A stretch of DNA of 64,000 nt from Comamonadaceae bacterium UBA4962 (GTDB lineage Bacteria; Pseudomonadota; Gammaproteobacteria; Burkholderiales; Burkholderiaceae_C): assembly GCA_002397315.1 (NCBI GenBank), contig DHAE01000026.1, positions 256,806 to 320,805 of the forward strand, given 5' to 3'. Positions 34,348 to 43,838 of this stretch are shown here, in pieces. The first letter of the stretch is position 1; every line of letters starts with the position of its first letter. Below the pieces are notes generated by a model, which saw only the letters and a list, made by a program, of their open reading frames with translations, was not told where the DNA came from and did no database searches. Both the position numbers and the translations under genes were made by a program.

Positions 34348-34875
34348 TCACTTCGCACTGCCGCCCGCGCCCGCATTCAGCGCCTTGATCACCTTGTCGG
34401 TGATGTCGTGCTTCGGGTTGATGTAGACGGCTTCCTGGAGGACGACGTCGTACTTCTCGGCCTCGGCCACCTGCTTGACGGCCTTGTTGGCACGCTCGAG
34501 CACCTGGCCCAGTTCCTCGTTCTTGCGCGCGGCCAGGTCGTCCTGGAATTCGCGGCGCTTGCGCTGGAAGTCGCGGTCCTGGTCCGCCAGCTGGCGCTGG
34601 CGGGCGGTACGCTGGCTTTCAGCCATGGTGGGAGCCTCGCGCTCGAACTTGTCGCTGGCAGCCTTCAGTGCGTTGCCCTGGTCGACAAGGTCCTTCTCGC
34701 GCTTGGAGAACTCCTGCTCCAGCTTGGCCTGCGCGGCCTTGGCCGTGCTGGCTTCGCGGAAGATGCGGTCGGTGTTGACGAAGCCGGCCTTGAACTCCTG
34801 TGCCTGCGCAGGCACGGCGGCGCCGAGCGTGCCGAGCAGAAGGACCAGGGGAATATGGCGGGAAAGGGATTTCAT
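34348..34875 (-). CDS. skp: periplasmic chaperone Skp/OmpH
   Basis: Skp holds unfolded outer-membrane proteins in the periplasm and delivers them toward BamA. The 175-residue precursor has a signal peptide (1-25, ending AQAQ), the conserved KAGFVNTDRIFREA strand, a long coiled-coil (about 45-130) rich in Lys/Glu/Gln and a C-terminal strand with YDVVLQEAVYINPKHDIT. The ATG overlaps the bamA stop as TAATG, so translation is coupled to bamA. Confidence 0.94.
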   Translation of the reverse strand: MKSLSRHIPLVLLLGTLGAAVPAQAQEFKAGFVNTDRIFREASTAKAAQAKLEQEFSKREKDLVDQGNALKAASDKFEREAPTMAESQRTARQRQLADQDRDFQRKRREFQDDLAARKNEELGQVLERANKAVKQVAEAEKYDVVLQEAVYINPKHDITDKVIKALNAGAGGSAK

Positions 34876-37172
34876 TAGAAGGACGTTCCGATCTGGAATT
34901 GCAGTTTCTGGATTCTATCGCCGGCGAACTTGCGCACCGGTTGCGCGAAAGCGAGGCGAAGCGGACCGAGCGGGGAGATCCAGCTCAGGCCCAGGCCCGC
35001 AGAGACACGCATGTCGCTGAAGGACACCTTCTCGTCTTCGCCGAACACGTTGCCGGCATCCACGAACGTGAATATCCGCAGCGTGCGGTCGTTGCCCGCG
35101 CCCGGGAACGGCGCGATCAGCTCCGCGTTGAGCGTGACCTTCTTCGGGCCGCCCAGCGATGCGCCCGTGACGTCGCGCGGGCCCAGGGTACCCTGGTCGA
35201 AGCCGCGCACCGAACCCAGGCCGCCGGAGTAGAAATTCTTGAACACCGGGAACGGACGGCCGTTCAGGCCCTTGCCCCAGCCGAGTTCCGAGTTGAAGGC
35301 CACGGTGAACTTCTTGTTCAGCGGCACGTACTGCTGGAACTGGTAGTTGGCGCGCACGTAGCGCGCATCGCCGGCCACCGACCAGTCGGAATTCAGGCGC
35401 TGGTAGCGGCCCGAGTTCGGCGCCAGGGCGCTGTCGCGGTCGTCGCGCGACCAGCCCAGCGTGAGCGGGATCGCCATGCTGCTGCTGCCGTAGGTGTTGG
35501 CGTACGCCAGGTAGGCCGCGGGGATGTTCGTGCCCAGCTTGATGCGGGTGTTCTCGACGCCGCCGCCGAAGAACACGGTGTCGGTTTCGCTGAACGGGAC
35601 GCCGAAGCGCACGCTCGTGCCCGCCGTGATCAGCTGGTAGTTGCCGCCCTGCTCTTCGTAGGGCTTGTCGGTGCGGTAGTAGAAGTCCAGCGTGCGGGAG
35701 ATGCCGTCCTGCGTGAAGTACGGGTCCGTGGTGCTCACCACCAGGGTGCGGCGGTACTTGCTGGTGTTCACGTCCACGCCCAGGTAGTTGCCCGAGCCGA
35801 AGACGTTTTCCTGCTTGATGCTGAACGACAGCGAGACCTTCTCGGCGCTGGAGAAGCCCGCGCCCAACTGCAGCGAGCCGGTGGGCTTCTCGGCCACGTT
35901 CACGACGAGGTCGACCTGGTCGGGCGAGCCCGGCACCTCCTGGGTCTCGACGTTCACTTCGGTGAAGTAGCCCAGGCGGTCCACGCGGTCGCGCGACAGC
36001 TTGATCTTGTCGCCGTCGTACCAGGAGGCCTCGTACTGGCGGAATTCGCGGCGGACCACCTCGTCGCGCGTGCGGTTGTTGCCGCTCACGGCGATGCGGC
36101 GCACGTAGGCACGGCGCGAGGGCTCGGCGCGCAGCACGATCGCCACGCGGTTGTTCTCGCGGTCGATCTCGGGCACGGCCTCGACGCGGGCGAACGCATA
36201 GCCGAAGTTGCCGAAGTGGTCGGTGAAGGCCTTCGTCGTCTCCGTGACCTTGTCGGCGTTGTAGGGCTCGCCGGGCTGGATCGTGATGAGCGACTTGAAC
36301 TCGTTGTCGCGCTCCAGGTAGTTGCCCTCCAGCTTCACGCCGGAGACCACGTAGCGCTGGCCTTCCGTGATGTTCACGGTGATGGTGATGTCCTGCTTGT
36401 CCGGCGAGATCGCCACCTGCGTGGAGTCGATGCGGAACTCGAGGTAGCCGCGCGCGAGGTAGTAGGAGCGCAGCGTCTCCAAGTCGGCGTTGAGCTTGGT
36501 GCGCGAGTAGCGGTCGGACTTGGTGTACCAGCTGAGCCAGCCGCCGGTGTCCTGGTCGAACAGGCCCTTGAGCGTGGATTCGCTGAAGGCCTGCGCGCCG
36601 TTGATGTGGATTTCCTTGATCTTGGCGGGCTCGCCCTCGGTCACCGTGAAGGTCAGGTTGACGCGGTTGCGCTCGATCGGCGTCACCGTGGTCACGACCT
36701 CGGCGCCGTACAGGCTCTTGTTGATGTACTGGCGCTTGAGCTCCTGCTCGGCGCGGTCCGTCAGGGCCTTGTCGTAGGGGCGGCCTTCGGTGAGGCCCAC
36801 GTCCCGCATGGCCTTCTTGAGGGCGTCCTTGTCGAACTCCTTGGCGCCGGCGAAATCGACGTCGGCGATCGTGGGGCGCTCCTCGACCACCACCACGAGC
36901 ACGTTGCCGCTGGCTTCGAGGCGCACGTCCTTGAACAGGCCCAGCGCGAACAGCGAGCGGATGGCGGCCGCGCCCTTTTCGTCGTTGTATTCGTCGCCCA
37001 CGCGCAGCGGCATCGATGCGAAGATCGTGCCCGGCTCCACGCGCTGCAGGCCTTCCACCCGGATGTCCTGGACCCTGAAGGGTTCGAGCGCCCATGCCGC
37101 CTGCGCGACGAAGACCATGGAGGCAACGGCGCATGCCGTGCGCACGCCCAGGCGTTTGATGTGTTTTTTCAT
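34875..37172 (-). CDS. bamA: outer-membrane protein assembly factor BamA
   Basis: BamA is the Omp85-family core of the complex that inserts beta-barrel proteins. The 765-residue precursor has a signal peptide (1-28, ending AWALEPF), five POTRA domains (about 28-425, opening FRVQDIRVEGLQRVEPGTIF) and a C-terminal 16-strand barrel with the conserved SVRGFDQGTLGPRD loop and a final aromatic residue (QFQIGTSF). Start 37172 gives MKKHIKRLG, a basic signal start. It is between rseP and skp. Confidence 0.97.
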   Translation of the reverse strand: MKKHIKRLGVRTACAVASMVFVAQAAWALEPFRVQDIRVEGLQRVEPGTIFASMPLRVGDEYNDEKGAAAIRSLFALGLFKDVRLEASGNVLVVVVEERPTIADVDFAGAKEFDKDALKKAMRDVGLTEGRPYDKALTDRAEQELKRQYINKSLYGAEVVTTVTPIERNRVNLTFTVTEGEPAKIKEIHINGAQAFSESTLKGLFDQDTGGWLSWYTKSDRYSRTKLNADLETLRSYYLARGYLEFRIDSTQVAISPDKQDITITVNITEGQRYVVSGVKLEGNYLERDNEFKSLITIQPGEPYNADKVTETTKAFTDHFGNFGYAFARVEAVPEIDRENNRVAIVLRAEPSRRAYVRRIAVSGNNRTRDEVVRREFRQYEASWYDGDKIKLSRDRVDRLGYFTEVNVETQEVPGSPDQVDLVVNVAEKPTGSLQLGAGFSSAEKVSLSFSIKQENVFGSGNYLGVDVNTSKYRRTLVVSTTDPYFTQDGISRTLDFYYRTDKPYEEQGGNYQLITAGTSVRFGVPFSETDTVFFGGGVENTRIKLGTNIPAAYLAYANTYGSSSMAIPLTLGWSRDDRDSALAPNSGRYQRLNSDWSVAGDARYVRANYQFQQYVPLNKKFTVAFNSELGWGKGLNGRPFPVFKNFYSGGLGSVRGFDQGTLGPRDVTGASLGGPKKVTLNAELIAPFPGAGNDRTLRIFTFVDAGNVFGEDEKVSFSDMRVSAGLGLSWISPLGPLRLAFAQPVRKFAGDRIQKLQFQIGTSF

Positions 37173-37216
37173 GAGTGAACTGGTGCCGCCATGGCGGGAT
37201 TCATGCGGCGAAAGGT

Positions 37217-38584
37217 TTAGCCAAAGAGCCGGGTGACGTCGTTGAAGAGGGCGATGGACATCATCACGAGGAGCAGTGCCACGCCGCCCCGCTGCAAACG
37301 CTCCATCCAGGCGTCGGACACGCCCCTGCCGGTCACGCCTTCCCAAAGATAATACATCAGGTGCCCTCCATCGAGGACCGGCAAAGGCAGCAGATTCAGC
37401 ACCCCCAGGCTCACGCTGATGAGGGCCAGGAACACGAGGTACTGGGTGAATCCGAGGCTCGCCGAGCGGCCGGCGTAGTCCGCGATGGTGAGGGGGCCGC
37501 TCAGGTTCTTGAGCGAGGCCTCGCCCACCACCATGCGGCCCATCATGCGCAGCGTGAGCGCCGAGACCTCCAAGGTGCGGGTCACGCCGTTCCAGAGGCC
37601 TTCCAGCGGGCCGTGGCGCACGGTGACCATCTCCGGCTGCGCGCCCACGTAGGCGCCGATGCGGCCCGCGGGCGCGGCGCCGTCCTGGCGCACCACCTCG
37701 GGCGTCACCGGCAGGTCGACCATGCGCCCTGCCCGGTCGATGCGCCAGGTCTGCGTGGCGGCCTTGCCGTCGCGCACCGAGCCGCGGATCAGTTCGCGCA
37801 GTTGCTGGCCGTCCACCACGGGCGTCGCGCCCACCTGCAGCACCCGGTCGCCTTCGCGCAGGCCGGCGCGCTGCGCGGCGCCGCCGGCAACGACCTCGCC
37901 GATCACCGGGCGGGTCCAGGGGCCCAGCACGCCGATCTTGCGGAACATCTGCGCATCGGCTTCGCGCGCGTCGAAGTCGTGCAGCTCCAGCACCAGTTCG
38001 CGGCGCGGCGCGCCCGGATCGGCTTCGACCTGCAGGCGCACGTCCTGGCCGTCGAGGGCGCCGCGCGTGAGCGCCCAGCGCAGGTCCTCGAAGGAACGCA
38101 CCGGCTCGGATTCCTCGGCACCGATGGCGGCACCCACCACGAGTTCCCCGCCGCGCAGGCCGGCTTCATAGGCCACGGAGCCGGCGGCGGGGCTGGCGAG
38201 GATCGCGCGCGGCTCCTGCACGCCGATCCAGTTCACGGCCGCATAGAGCACCACGGCCAGCAGCAGATTGGCGATCGGACCGGCGGCGACGATGGCCGCA
38301 CGCGCGCGCAGGGGTTTGTTGTTGAAGGCGAGATGGCGTTCCGCCGGGTCCACCGGCGCCTCGCGCTCGTCGAGCATGCGCACGTAGCCCCCGAGCGGGA
38401 AGGCGCCGATCACGAATTCGGTGGACGAGCCGCGCGGCTGCCAGCGCAGCAGCGGTTTGCCGAAGCCCACGGAAAAGCGCAGGACCTTGACGCCGCACGC
38501 CACGGCGACGCGGTAGTGCCCGTACTCATGGACCGCGATGAGCAGGCCCAGGGCGACGACGAAAGCGGCGAGTGTGAGAAGCAT
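37217..38584 (-). CDS. rseP: RseP/MucP site-2 intramembrane metalloprotease
   Basis: RseP cleaves the anti-sigma factor RseA-type proteins inside the membrane to release the envelope-stress sigma factor. The 455-residue protein has the zinc motif HEYGH (H19, E20, H23) in its first membrane segment, two PDZ domains (about 125-220 and 225-310), and the third zinc ligand in NLLPLPVLDGGHL. It sits between dxr and bamA, a standard arrangement. Confidence 0.95.
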   Translation of the reverse strand: MLLTLAAFVVALGLLIAVHEYGHYRVAVACGVKVLRFSVGFGKPLLRWQPRGSSTEFVIGAFPLGGYVRMLDEREAPVDPAERHLAFNNKPLRARAAIVAAGPIANLLLAVVLYAAVNWIGVQEPRAILASPAAGSVAYEAGLRGGELVVGAAIGAEESEPVRSFEDLRWALTRGALDGQDVRLQVEADPGAPRRELVLELHDFDAREADAQMFRKIGVLGPWTRPVIGEVVAGGAAQRAGLREGDRVLQVGATPVVDGQQLRELIRGSVRDGKAATQTWRIDRAGRMVDLPVTPEVVRQDGAAPAGRIGAYVGAQPEMVTVRHGPLEGLWNGVTRTLEVSALTLRMMGRMVVGEASLKNLSGPLTIADYAGRSASLGFTQYLVFLALISVSLGVLNLLPLPVLDGGHLMYYLWEGVTGRGVSDAWMERLQRGGVALLLVMMSIALFNDVTRLFG

Positions 38585-38620
38585 GGTGCACTCCCGTGCG
38601 GTGAAGGAGGGGCGCGGCGA

Positions 38621-39799
38621 TCAGGCTGCGAGCCGCCCGGCCCCGTGCAGCGCGGCCGAGCGCGCGCGGGCGTCCAGATCCAGCAGGTCGCCCAGCGAAT
38701 CCGGGTTGGAGGGCGATACCGCCTCCAGAGTTTCAAGATTCAAACGATGAATCTGATCGAACCGGATGCGGCGCTCCAGGAACGAGGCCACGGCGACCTC
38801 GTTGGCGGCGTTCAGCACAGCCGTGGTGCCCGGCGCGGCACGCAGCGCGTGCCACGACAGGTGCAGGCCCGGAAAGCGCACGGCGTCGGCCTCTTCGAAG
38901 GTGAGCGCGGTCAGGCGGCTGAAATCGAGCGCGGGCGTGCCGCTCTCGATGCGCTCGGGCCATGCCAGGCCGCAGGCGATCGGCACGCGCATGTCGGGCG
39001 TGCCCAGTTGCGCGAGCACCGACGCATCCTTGAACTGCACCATCGAGTGGATGATCTGCTGCGGATGGATCACGACGCGGATCTGGTCGGGCGACAGGTT
39101 GAACAGCCACCGGGCCTCGATGACCTCCAGCGCCTTGTTCATCATGGTCGCGGAATCGACCGAGATCTTGCGGCCCATCGAGAAGTTGGGATGGGCGCAG
39201 GCCTGCTCGGGCGTGACGTCGCGCAGCGAAGCCGGCTCGCGCGTGCGGAAGGGGCCGCCCGAGGCGGTGAGCAGGATGTGGTCCACGCGCCGCGGCCAGG
39301 AGGCGGCGTCTTCCGGCAGGCACTGGAAGATGGCCGAATGCTCGCTGTCGATCGGCAGCAGCGTGGCACCGCCCTCGCGCACCGCGGACATGAACACCTC
39401 GCCGCCCACGACGAGCGCCTCCTTGTTGGCCAGCAGCAGGCGCTTGCCCGACCGCGCGGCCGCCAGGCACGGCGCGAGGCCCGCGGCGCCGACGATGGCG
39501 GCCATCACGGCGTCCACGTCGGGGTGCGAGGCGATCGCCTCCAGCGCGTCCGGCGTGTCCAGCACTTCGGTGGCCGAGCCCTGCGCGGCCAGCGCATCGC
39601 GCAGCGCGCGCGCATGCGCGGGGCTGGCCATGGCGGCGAACCGGGGACGGAAGCGTGCGCACTGCGCCGCGATCGCATCCACCTGCGTGGCGGCGCTCAG
39701 GGCGAAGATCTCGTAGCGGTCCGGATGCCGGGCGACCACGTCCAGGGTGCTGGTTCCGATGGAGCCGGTGGAACCCAGGACGGTCAGGCGTTGTTTCAT
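38621..39799 (-). CDS. dxr: 1-deoxy-D-xylulose 5-phosphate reductoisomerase
   Basis: Dxr makes 2-C-methyl-D-erythritol 4-phosphate in the non-mevalonate isoprenoid pathway. The protein has the NADPH-binding LGSTGSIGTSTLDV (about 7-20), NKEALVVGGE, the metal ligands in PIDSEHSAIFQCL and ASGGPFR, and FSMGRKISVDSATMMNKALE. The ATG at 39799 (MKQRLTVLGSTG) was taken over an in-frame GTG five codons upstream because it matches the family start. It yields 392 residues. Confidence 0.96.
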   Translation of the reverse strand: MKQRLTVLGSTGSIGTSTLDVVARHPDRYEIFALSAATQVDAIAAQCARFRPRFAAMASPAHARALRDALAAQGSATEVLDTPDALEAIASHPDVDAVMAAIVGAAGLAPCLAAARSGKRLLLANKEALVVGGEVFMSAVREGGATLLPIDSEHSAIFQCLPEDAASWPRRVDHILLTASGGPFRTREPASLRDVTPEQACAHPNFSMGRKISVDSATMMNKALEVIEARWLFNLSPDQIRVVIHPQQIIHSMVQFKDASVLAQLGTPDMRVPIACGLAWPERIESGTPALDFSRLTALTFEEADAVRFPGLHLSWHALRAAPGTTAVLNAANEVAVASFLERRIRFDQIHRLNLETLEAVSPSNPDSLGDLLDLDARARSAALHGAGRLAA

Positions 39800-39842
39800 G
39801 GGGGATGCGGTCACGGGGCAGCGTGCGAGCAGATGGCCGCGT

Positions 39843-40697
39843 TCAGGGCGCGGCGAAATGGGTGAGCATCATGGCCAGCGGCAGCGTGGGCAGCAGCGCA
39901 TCGACGCGGTCGAGCACGCCGCCGTGGCCGGGCAGCAGCCGGCTGCTGTCCTTGGCGCCGGCACTGCGCTTGACGAGGGATTCGGCGAGGTCGCCGACGA
40001 CGCTCATGGCCGCCATGAACACCGCGCCGATGGCCAGCAGCCACCAGCCCTGGACGGCCAGACGGGTGTAGAAACTGGGCACCGCCGCCTGCGTGGCGGC
40101 GTCCGCCATCGTCCAGGCGATGGCCAGCACGACGACGCCGGCCATGCCGCCCCACACGCCTTCCCAGCTCTTGCCGGGGCTGATGGAGGGCGCGAGCTTG
40201 GAGCGCGTGAAGCGCAGGCCGAAGGCGCGGCCGGCGAAATAGGCGAAGACGTCCGCGACCCAGACCAGGACGAGGACGGAGAGCAGGAAGTTGATGCCGA
40301 TGGTGCGCGCCTGCACGGCGGCGAGCCAGGCCAGCCACAGCGCCAGCACGCCGCCCACGAGGCGCACCGCCCGCGGAATGCGCGGCCAGCCCTGCACGCC
40401 CTGGCGCAGCAGCCCGGCGCCGCAGAGCACCCAGGCGGCACCGGCGACGGCCCAGAGCCATGGCAGCGGGCGCTGCATCCAGCCGCCGGCCCAACTCGCG
40501 GCGCAGAGCGCCACGCAGGCCGCGCCCACGCCCACGGAGGCCGCCTGGCCGTAGCCCTGCAGGCGGCCCCACTCCCAGCCGGCCGCCGCCATCAGCACCA
40601 GCACGACGGCGGCGAAGGGCACGACCGAGGGGGCGAAGAGCGCCGGCAGCAGGATGGCCAGCAGCACGATGGCCGTGAGGATGCGCGTCACCAGCAT
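39843..40697 (-). CDS. cdsA: phosphatidate cytidylyltransferase
   Basis: CdsA makes CDP-diacylglycerol from phosphatidic acid and CTP, the branch point of phospholipid synthesis. The 284-residue protein has about seven to eight membrane segments and the signature DVFAYFAGRAFG followed by KLAPSISPGKSWEG. The family hallmark SVVGDLAESLVKRSAGAKDSS and the final GHGGVLDRVDAL are intact. It starts 10 bases after uppS ends. Confidence 0.95.
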   Translation of the reverse strand: MLVTRILTAIVLLAILLPALFAPSVVPFAAVVLVLMAAAGWEWGRLQGYGQAASVGVGAACVALCAASWAGGWMQRPLPWLWAVAGAAWVLCGAGLLRQGVQGWPRIPRAVRLVGGVLALWLAWLAAVQARTIGINFLLSVLVLVWVADVFAYFAGRAFGLRFTRSKLAPSISPGKSWEGVWGGMAGVVVLAIAWTMADAATQAAVPSFYTRLAVQGWWLLAIGAVFMAAMSVVGDLAESLVKRSAGAKDSSRLLPGHGGVLDRVDALLPTLPLAMMLTHFAAP

Positions 40698-40707
40698 GGG
40701 AAATCCT

Positions 40708-41442
40708 TCAGGCGCACGCCGACGTGGTCGGGGCGGCCAGCAACTGTTCGGAGGTCTTGCCGAAGCGGCGCTCGCGCGCCCCGTAGGCGGCGATGGCCTG
40801 GTCCAGCGCGCCGCCGTCGAAATCGGGCCAGAGGCGGTCGCTGAAGTACAGCTCGGAATACGCGCACTGCCACAGCAGGAAGTTGCTGATGCGCATCTCT
40901 CCGCCGGTGCGGATCACGAGGTCCGGGTCGGGCACGTGGGCCAGGCCCATGGCGGTGTGCAGGCTGGCCTCGGTGATGGGCTCGCCGCGCGCGGCGAGCG
41001 CGGAGGCCGCCTGCGCGATGTCCCAGCGGCCGCCGTAGTTGAAGCAGACGTTGAGCACCAGCCGCGTGTTGTGCGCGGTGACGGCTTCGGCCTGCGCGAG
41101 GCCCGCGCGCACCTTCTCCGAGAGCGAAGCTTTCTCGCCCACGAAGTGCAGGCGCACACCGTCCTTCTGCAGCTGCGGCACCTCGCGCGAGAGCGCACGG
41201 GCCAGCAGGTCCATCAGGCCGGAGACCTCCTCGGCCGGTCGGTTCCAGTTCTCGGAGGAGAAGGCGAACACCGTCAGCACGGAGACGCCGCGCTGCACGC
41301 AGTCGCGGGCGCAGCGCTTGAGCGCTTCCACGCCCTGCTTGTGCCCGGCCAGCCGCGGCAGGAAGCGGCGCGTGGCCCACCGGCCATTGCCATCCATGAC
41401 GATGGCGATGTGGTGGGGAATGGAAGATGAACCGGAAGACAT
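40708..41442 (-). CDS. uppS: undecaprenyl diphosphate synthase
   Basis: UppS is the cis-prenyltransferase that makes the C55 carrier lipid for peptidoglycan and O-antigen. The 244-residue protein has IAIVMDGNGRWA with catalytic D17, FAFSSENWNRP and the C-terminal PDLVIRTGGEMRISNFLLWQ. It lies between frr and cdsA. Confidence 0.96.
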   Translation of the reverse strand: MSSGSSSIPHHIAIVMDGNGRWATRRFLPRLAGHKQGVEALKRCARDCVQRGVSVLTVFAFSSENWNRPAEEVSGLMDLLARALSREVPQLQKDGVRLHFVGEKASLSEKVRAGLAQAEAVTAHNTRLVLNVCFNYGGRWDIAQAASALAARGEPITEASLHTAMGLAHVPDPDLVIRTGGEMRISNFLLWQCAYSELYFSDRLWPDFDGGALDQAIAAYGARERRFGKTSEQLLAAPTTSACA

Positions 41443-41481
41443 GGAAGGGATCGATCGGGACCCGTGCGCGACGGGGCGCGA

Positions 41482-42042
41482 TCAGACCGCCATGATCTCC
41501 TGTTCCTTGGCGGCCACGAGCGCATCGACTTCGGCGATGTGCTTGTCGGTCACCTTCTGGATGTCGGCCTCGGCGCGCTTCTGGTCGTCCTCGGAGGCGG
41601 CCTTGTCCTTCACGAGCTTCTTGACCGATTCGTTGGCGTCGCGGCGCAGGTTGCGCACGGCCACCTTCGCGCTCTCGCCTTCGTTGCGCGCGAGCTTGGT
41701 CATTTCCTTGCGGCGCTCTTCGCTCATCGGCGGCATCGGCACGCGGATGAGGTCGCCCATGGAGGCGGGGTTCAGGCCCAGGTCGCTCTCGCGGATGGCC
41801 TTCTCGATCTTGGCGCCCATGCCCTTTTCCCAGGGCTGGACGCTGATCGTGCGCGCGTCGATCAGCGATACGTTCGCGACCTGCGAGAGCGGCACCATCG
41901 AGCCGTAGTACTCGACCTGCACGGAATCGAGCAGCGCGGGGTTGGCGCGGCCGGTGCGGATCTTGGCGAGGTTGTTCTTGAACGCCACGATGGACTGGTC
42001 CATCTTGGATTCGGCGTTTTTCTTGATGTCGGCAATCGTCAT
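41482..42042 (-). CDS. frr: ribosome recycling factor
   Basis: Frr with EF-G splits ribosomes after termination. The 186-residue protein has SIVAFKNNLAKIRTGRANP near the start, the PLSQVANVSLIDARTISVQPWEK hinge region and the long C-terminal helices. The ATG at 42042 follows a GGAGAA ribosome site; an in-frame upstream start at 42069 was rejected for lack of family support. Confidence 0.97.
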   Translation of the reverse strand: MTIADIKKNAESKMDQSIVAFKNNLAKIRTGRANPALLDSVQVEYYGSMVPLSQVANVSLIDARTISVQPWEKGMGAKIEKAIRESDLGLNPASMGDLIRVPMPPMSEERRKEMTKLARNEGESAKVAVRNLRRDANESVKKLVKDKAASEDDQKRAEADIQKVTDKHIAEVDALVAAKEQEIMAV

Positions 42043-42065
42043 GTGTTCTCCTGTGCCATCGGGCG

Positions 42066-42788
42066 TCAAGCGTACACCAGGGTACCTTCGTCCTCGCCCA
42101 TGACCACGCGCTTGAGGGCGCCGTGCTTCACGATCGAGAAGACGCGGATGGGCAGCTTCTGGTCGCGGCAGAGCGCGAATGCCGTGGCATCCAGGATGCC
42201 CAGGTTGCGGGACATGGCTTCGTCGAAGGTGAGCTGCGTGTAGCGCGTCGCCGTCGGGTCCTTCTTGGGATCGGCGGTGTACACGCCGTCCACCTTGGTC
42301 GCCTTGAGCACCACCTCGGCGCCGATCTCGGCGCCGCGCAGTGCCGCGGCGGTATCCGTCGTGAAGAAGGGGTTGCCGGTGCCGGCGGCGAACACCACCA
42401 CCTTGCCCTCCTCCAGGTACTGCAGCGCCTTGGGCCGCACGTACGGCTCCACCACCTGCTCGATGCCGATGGCGGACATGACGCGGGCGATGAGGCCCTG
42501 CTTGTCCATGGCGTCGGCCAGGGCCAGCGCGTTCATCACGGTGGCCAGCATGCCCATGTAGTCGGCCGTGGCGCGGTCCATGCCGACGGAGCCGCCGGCC
42601 ACGCCGCGGAAGATGTTGCCGCCCCCGATCACCACCGCCACCTGCACGCCCATGCGCGTGACCTCGGCGATCTCTTCCACCATGCGCACGATGGTCGCGC
42701 GGTTGATGCCGAACGCGTCGTCACCCATGAGGGCCTCTCCAGACAACTTGAGCAGAATGCGCTTGTGGGCTGGAGCGGCGAGGGTCAT
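42066..42788 (-). CDS. pyrH: UMP kinase
   Basis: PyrH phosphorylates UMP in pyrimidine nucleotide synthesis and is hexameric. The 240-residue amino-acid-kinase-fold protein shows RILLKLSGEALMG (about 9-21), VAVVIGGGNIFRG, DYMGMLATVMNALAL and the C-terminal DEGTLV. It lies between tsf and frr, the classic order. Confidence 0.97.
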   Translation of the reverse strand: MTLAAPAHKRILLKLSGEALMGDDAFGINRATIVRMVEEIAEVTRMGVQVAVVIGGGNIFRGVAGGSVGMDRATADYMGMLATVMNALALADAMDKQGLIARVMSAIGIEQVVEPYVRPKALQYLEEGKVVVFAAGTGNPFFTTDTAAALRGAEIGAEVVLKATKVDGVYTADPKKDPTATRYTQLTFDEAMSRNLGILDATAFALCRDQKLPIRVFSIVKHGALKRVVMGEDEGTLVYA

Positions 42789-42835
42789 GGGCGTTCTCTT
42801 CGGGTGATGGATCGGGGAATGTGCGGGACAAGGGA

Positions 42836-43732
42836 TCAGGCAGCGGCCTTGGCGGCGGCCACTTGAGCGGCCACTTCCGCAGCGAAGTCGTCCACCTTCT
42901 TCTCGATGCCTTCGCCGACCACGTACAGGGTGAAGCCCTTGATCGTCGTGTTGGCGGCCTTGAGCATCTGGCCCACGGTCTGCTTGCCGTCGGCGGCCTT
43001 CACGAAGACCTGGTCGAACAGCGAGACTTCCTTGAGGTACTTCTGCACGGAGCCTTCCACCATCTTGGCGGCGATGTCGGCGGGCTTGCCGGACTCGGCG
43101 GCCTTGGCGGCGGCGACGGTGCGCTCCTTCTCGATCAGCTCGGCGGGCACGTCGGCGCTGGTCAGGGCCACGGGCTTCATGGCGGCGATGTGCATGGCCA
43201 CGTCCTTGGCGGCGACTTCGTCACCCTCGAACTCGACCACCACGCCGATGCGCGTGCCGTGCAGGTAGGAAGCCAGCTTGGAGCCGGTGAAGCGCTTGAA
43301 GCGGCGGAACGACATGTTCTCGCCGATCTTGCCGATCAGGCCCTTGCGCACTTCTTCCAGCGTGGGGCCGAAGCTTTCCTGGCTGTAGGGCAGCGCGCCC
43401 AGGGCTTCGACGTCGGCGGGGTTGTGCTTGGCGACCAGCTCGGCCGCGGCCTTGGCCAGTGCGATGAAGCTGTCGTTCTTGCTCACGAAGTCGGTTTCGC
43501 TGTTCACTTCGATCAGCGCGCCGTCGGTGCCTTCGATGAAGCTGGCGACCACGCCTTCGGCCGTGATGCGGGCGGCGGCCTTGCCGGCCTTGGTGCCCAG
43601 CTTGACGCGCAGCAGCTCTTCGGCCTTGGCCAGATCGCCGTCGGCTTCCGTCAGGGCCTTCTTGCATTCCATCATGGGGGCGTCGGTCTTGGCGCGCAGT
43701 TCGGCAACCATGCTAGCGGTAATAGCAGCCAT
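42836..43732 (-). CDS. tsf: elongation factor Ts
   Basis: EF-Ts recycles EF-Tu by exchanging GDP. The 298-residue protein has the N-terminal UBA-like part (MVAELRAKTDAPMMECKKAL) and the TDFVSKND motif that contacts EF-Tu. Two ATGs are close. The second (43732, MAAITAS) was chosen because the GGAG ribosome site is seven bases upstream of it and only two bases from the first. Confidence 0.96.
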   Translation of the reverse strand: MAAITASMVAELRAKTDAPMMECKKALTEADGDLAKAEELLRVKLGTKAGKAAARITAEGVVASFIEGTDGALIEVNSETDFVSKNDSFIALAKAAAELVAKHNPADVEALGALPYSQESFGPTLEEVRKGLIGKIGENMSFRRFKRFTGSKLASYLHGTRIGVVVEFEGDEVAAKDVAMHIAAMKPVALTSADVPAELIEKERTVAAAKAAESGKPADIAAKMVEGSVQKYLKEVSLFDQVFVKAADGKQTVGQMLKAANTTIKGFTLYVVGEGIEKKVDDFAAEVAAQVAAAKAAA

Positions 43733-43777
43733 CGTCATTCTCCAGTGTCAGTTCAGTTCGTTACAGGATTCAAGGCT

Positions 43778-43808
43778 AAAAAAAAGGGGGCTAACAGGAG
43801 CCCCTCTT
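43778..43808 (-). terminator. hairpin and T-run between rpsB and tsf (partial terminator)
   Basis: On the minus strand GAGGGGCTCCTGTTAGCCCCC is followed by TTTTTTTT. The stem is short but GC-rich. It lies in the 106-base rpsB-tsf gap and probably lowers, rather than stops, transcription into tsf and the genes beyond. Confidence 0.8.
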
Positions 43809-43838
43809 TCATTCGCGACAAGTCGCGCGGCCGGGCCT

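Noticed and set aside
34800..37178. Long plus-strand frame opposite bamA
   Set aside because: Its composition (His, Arg, Gly, Val) is the typical complement of a GC-rich gene, and bamA is certain on the other strand.
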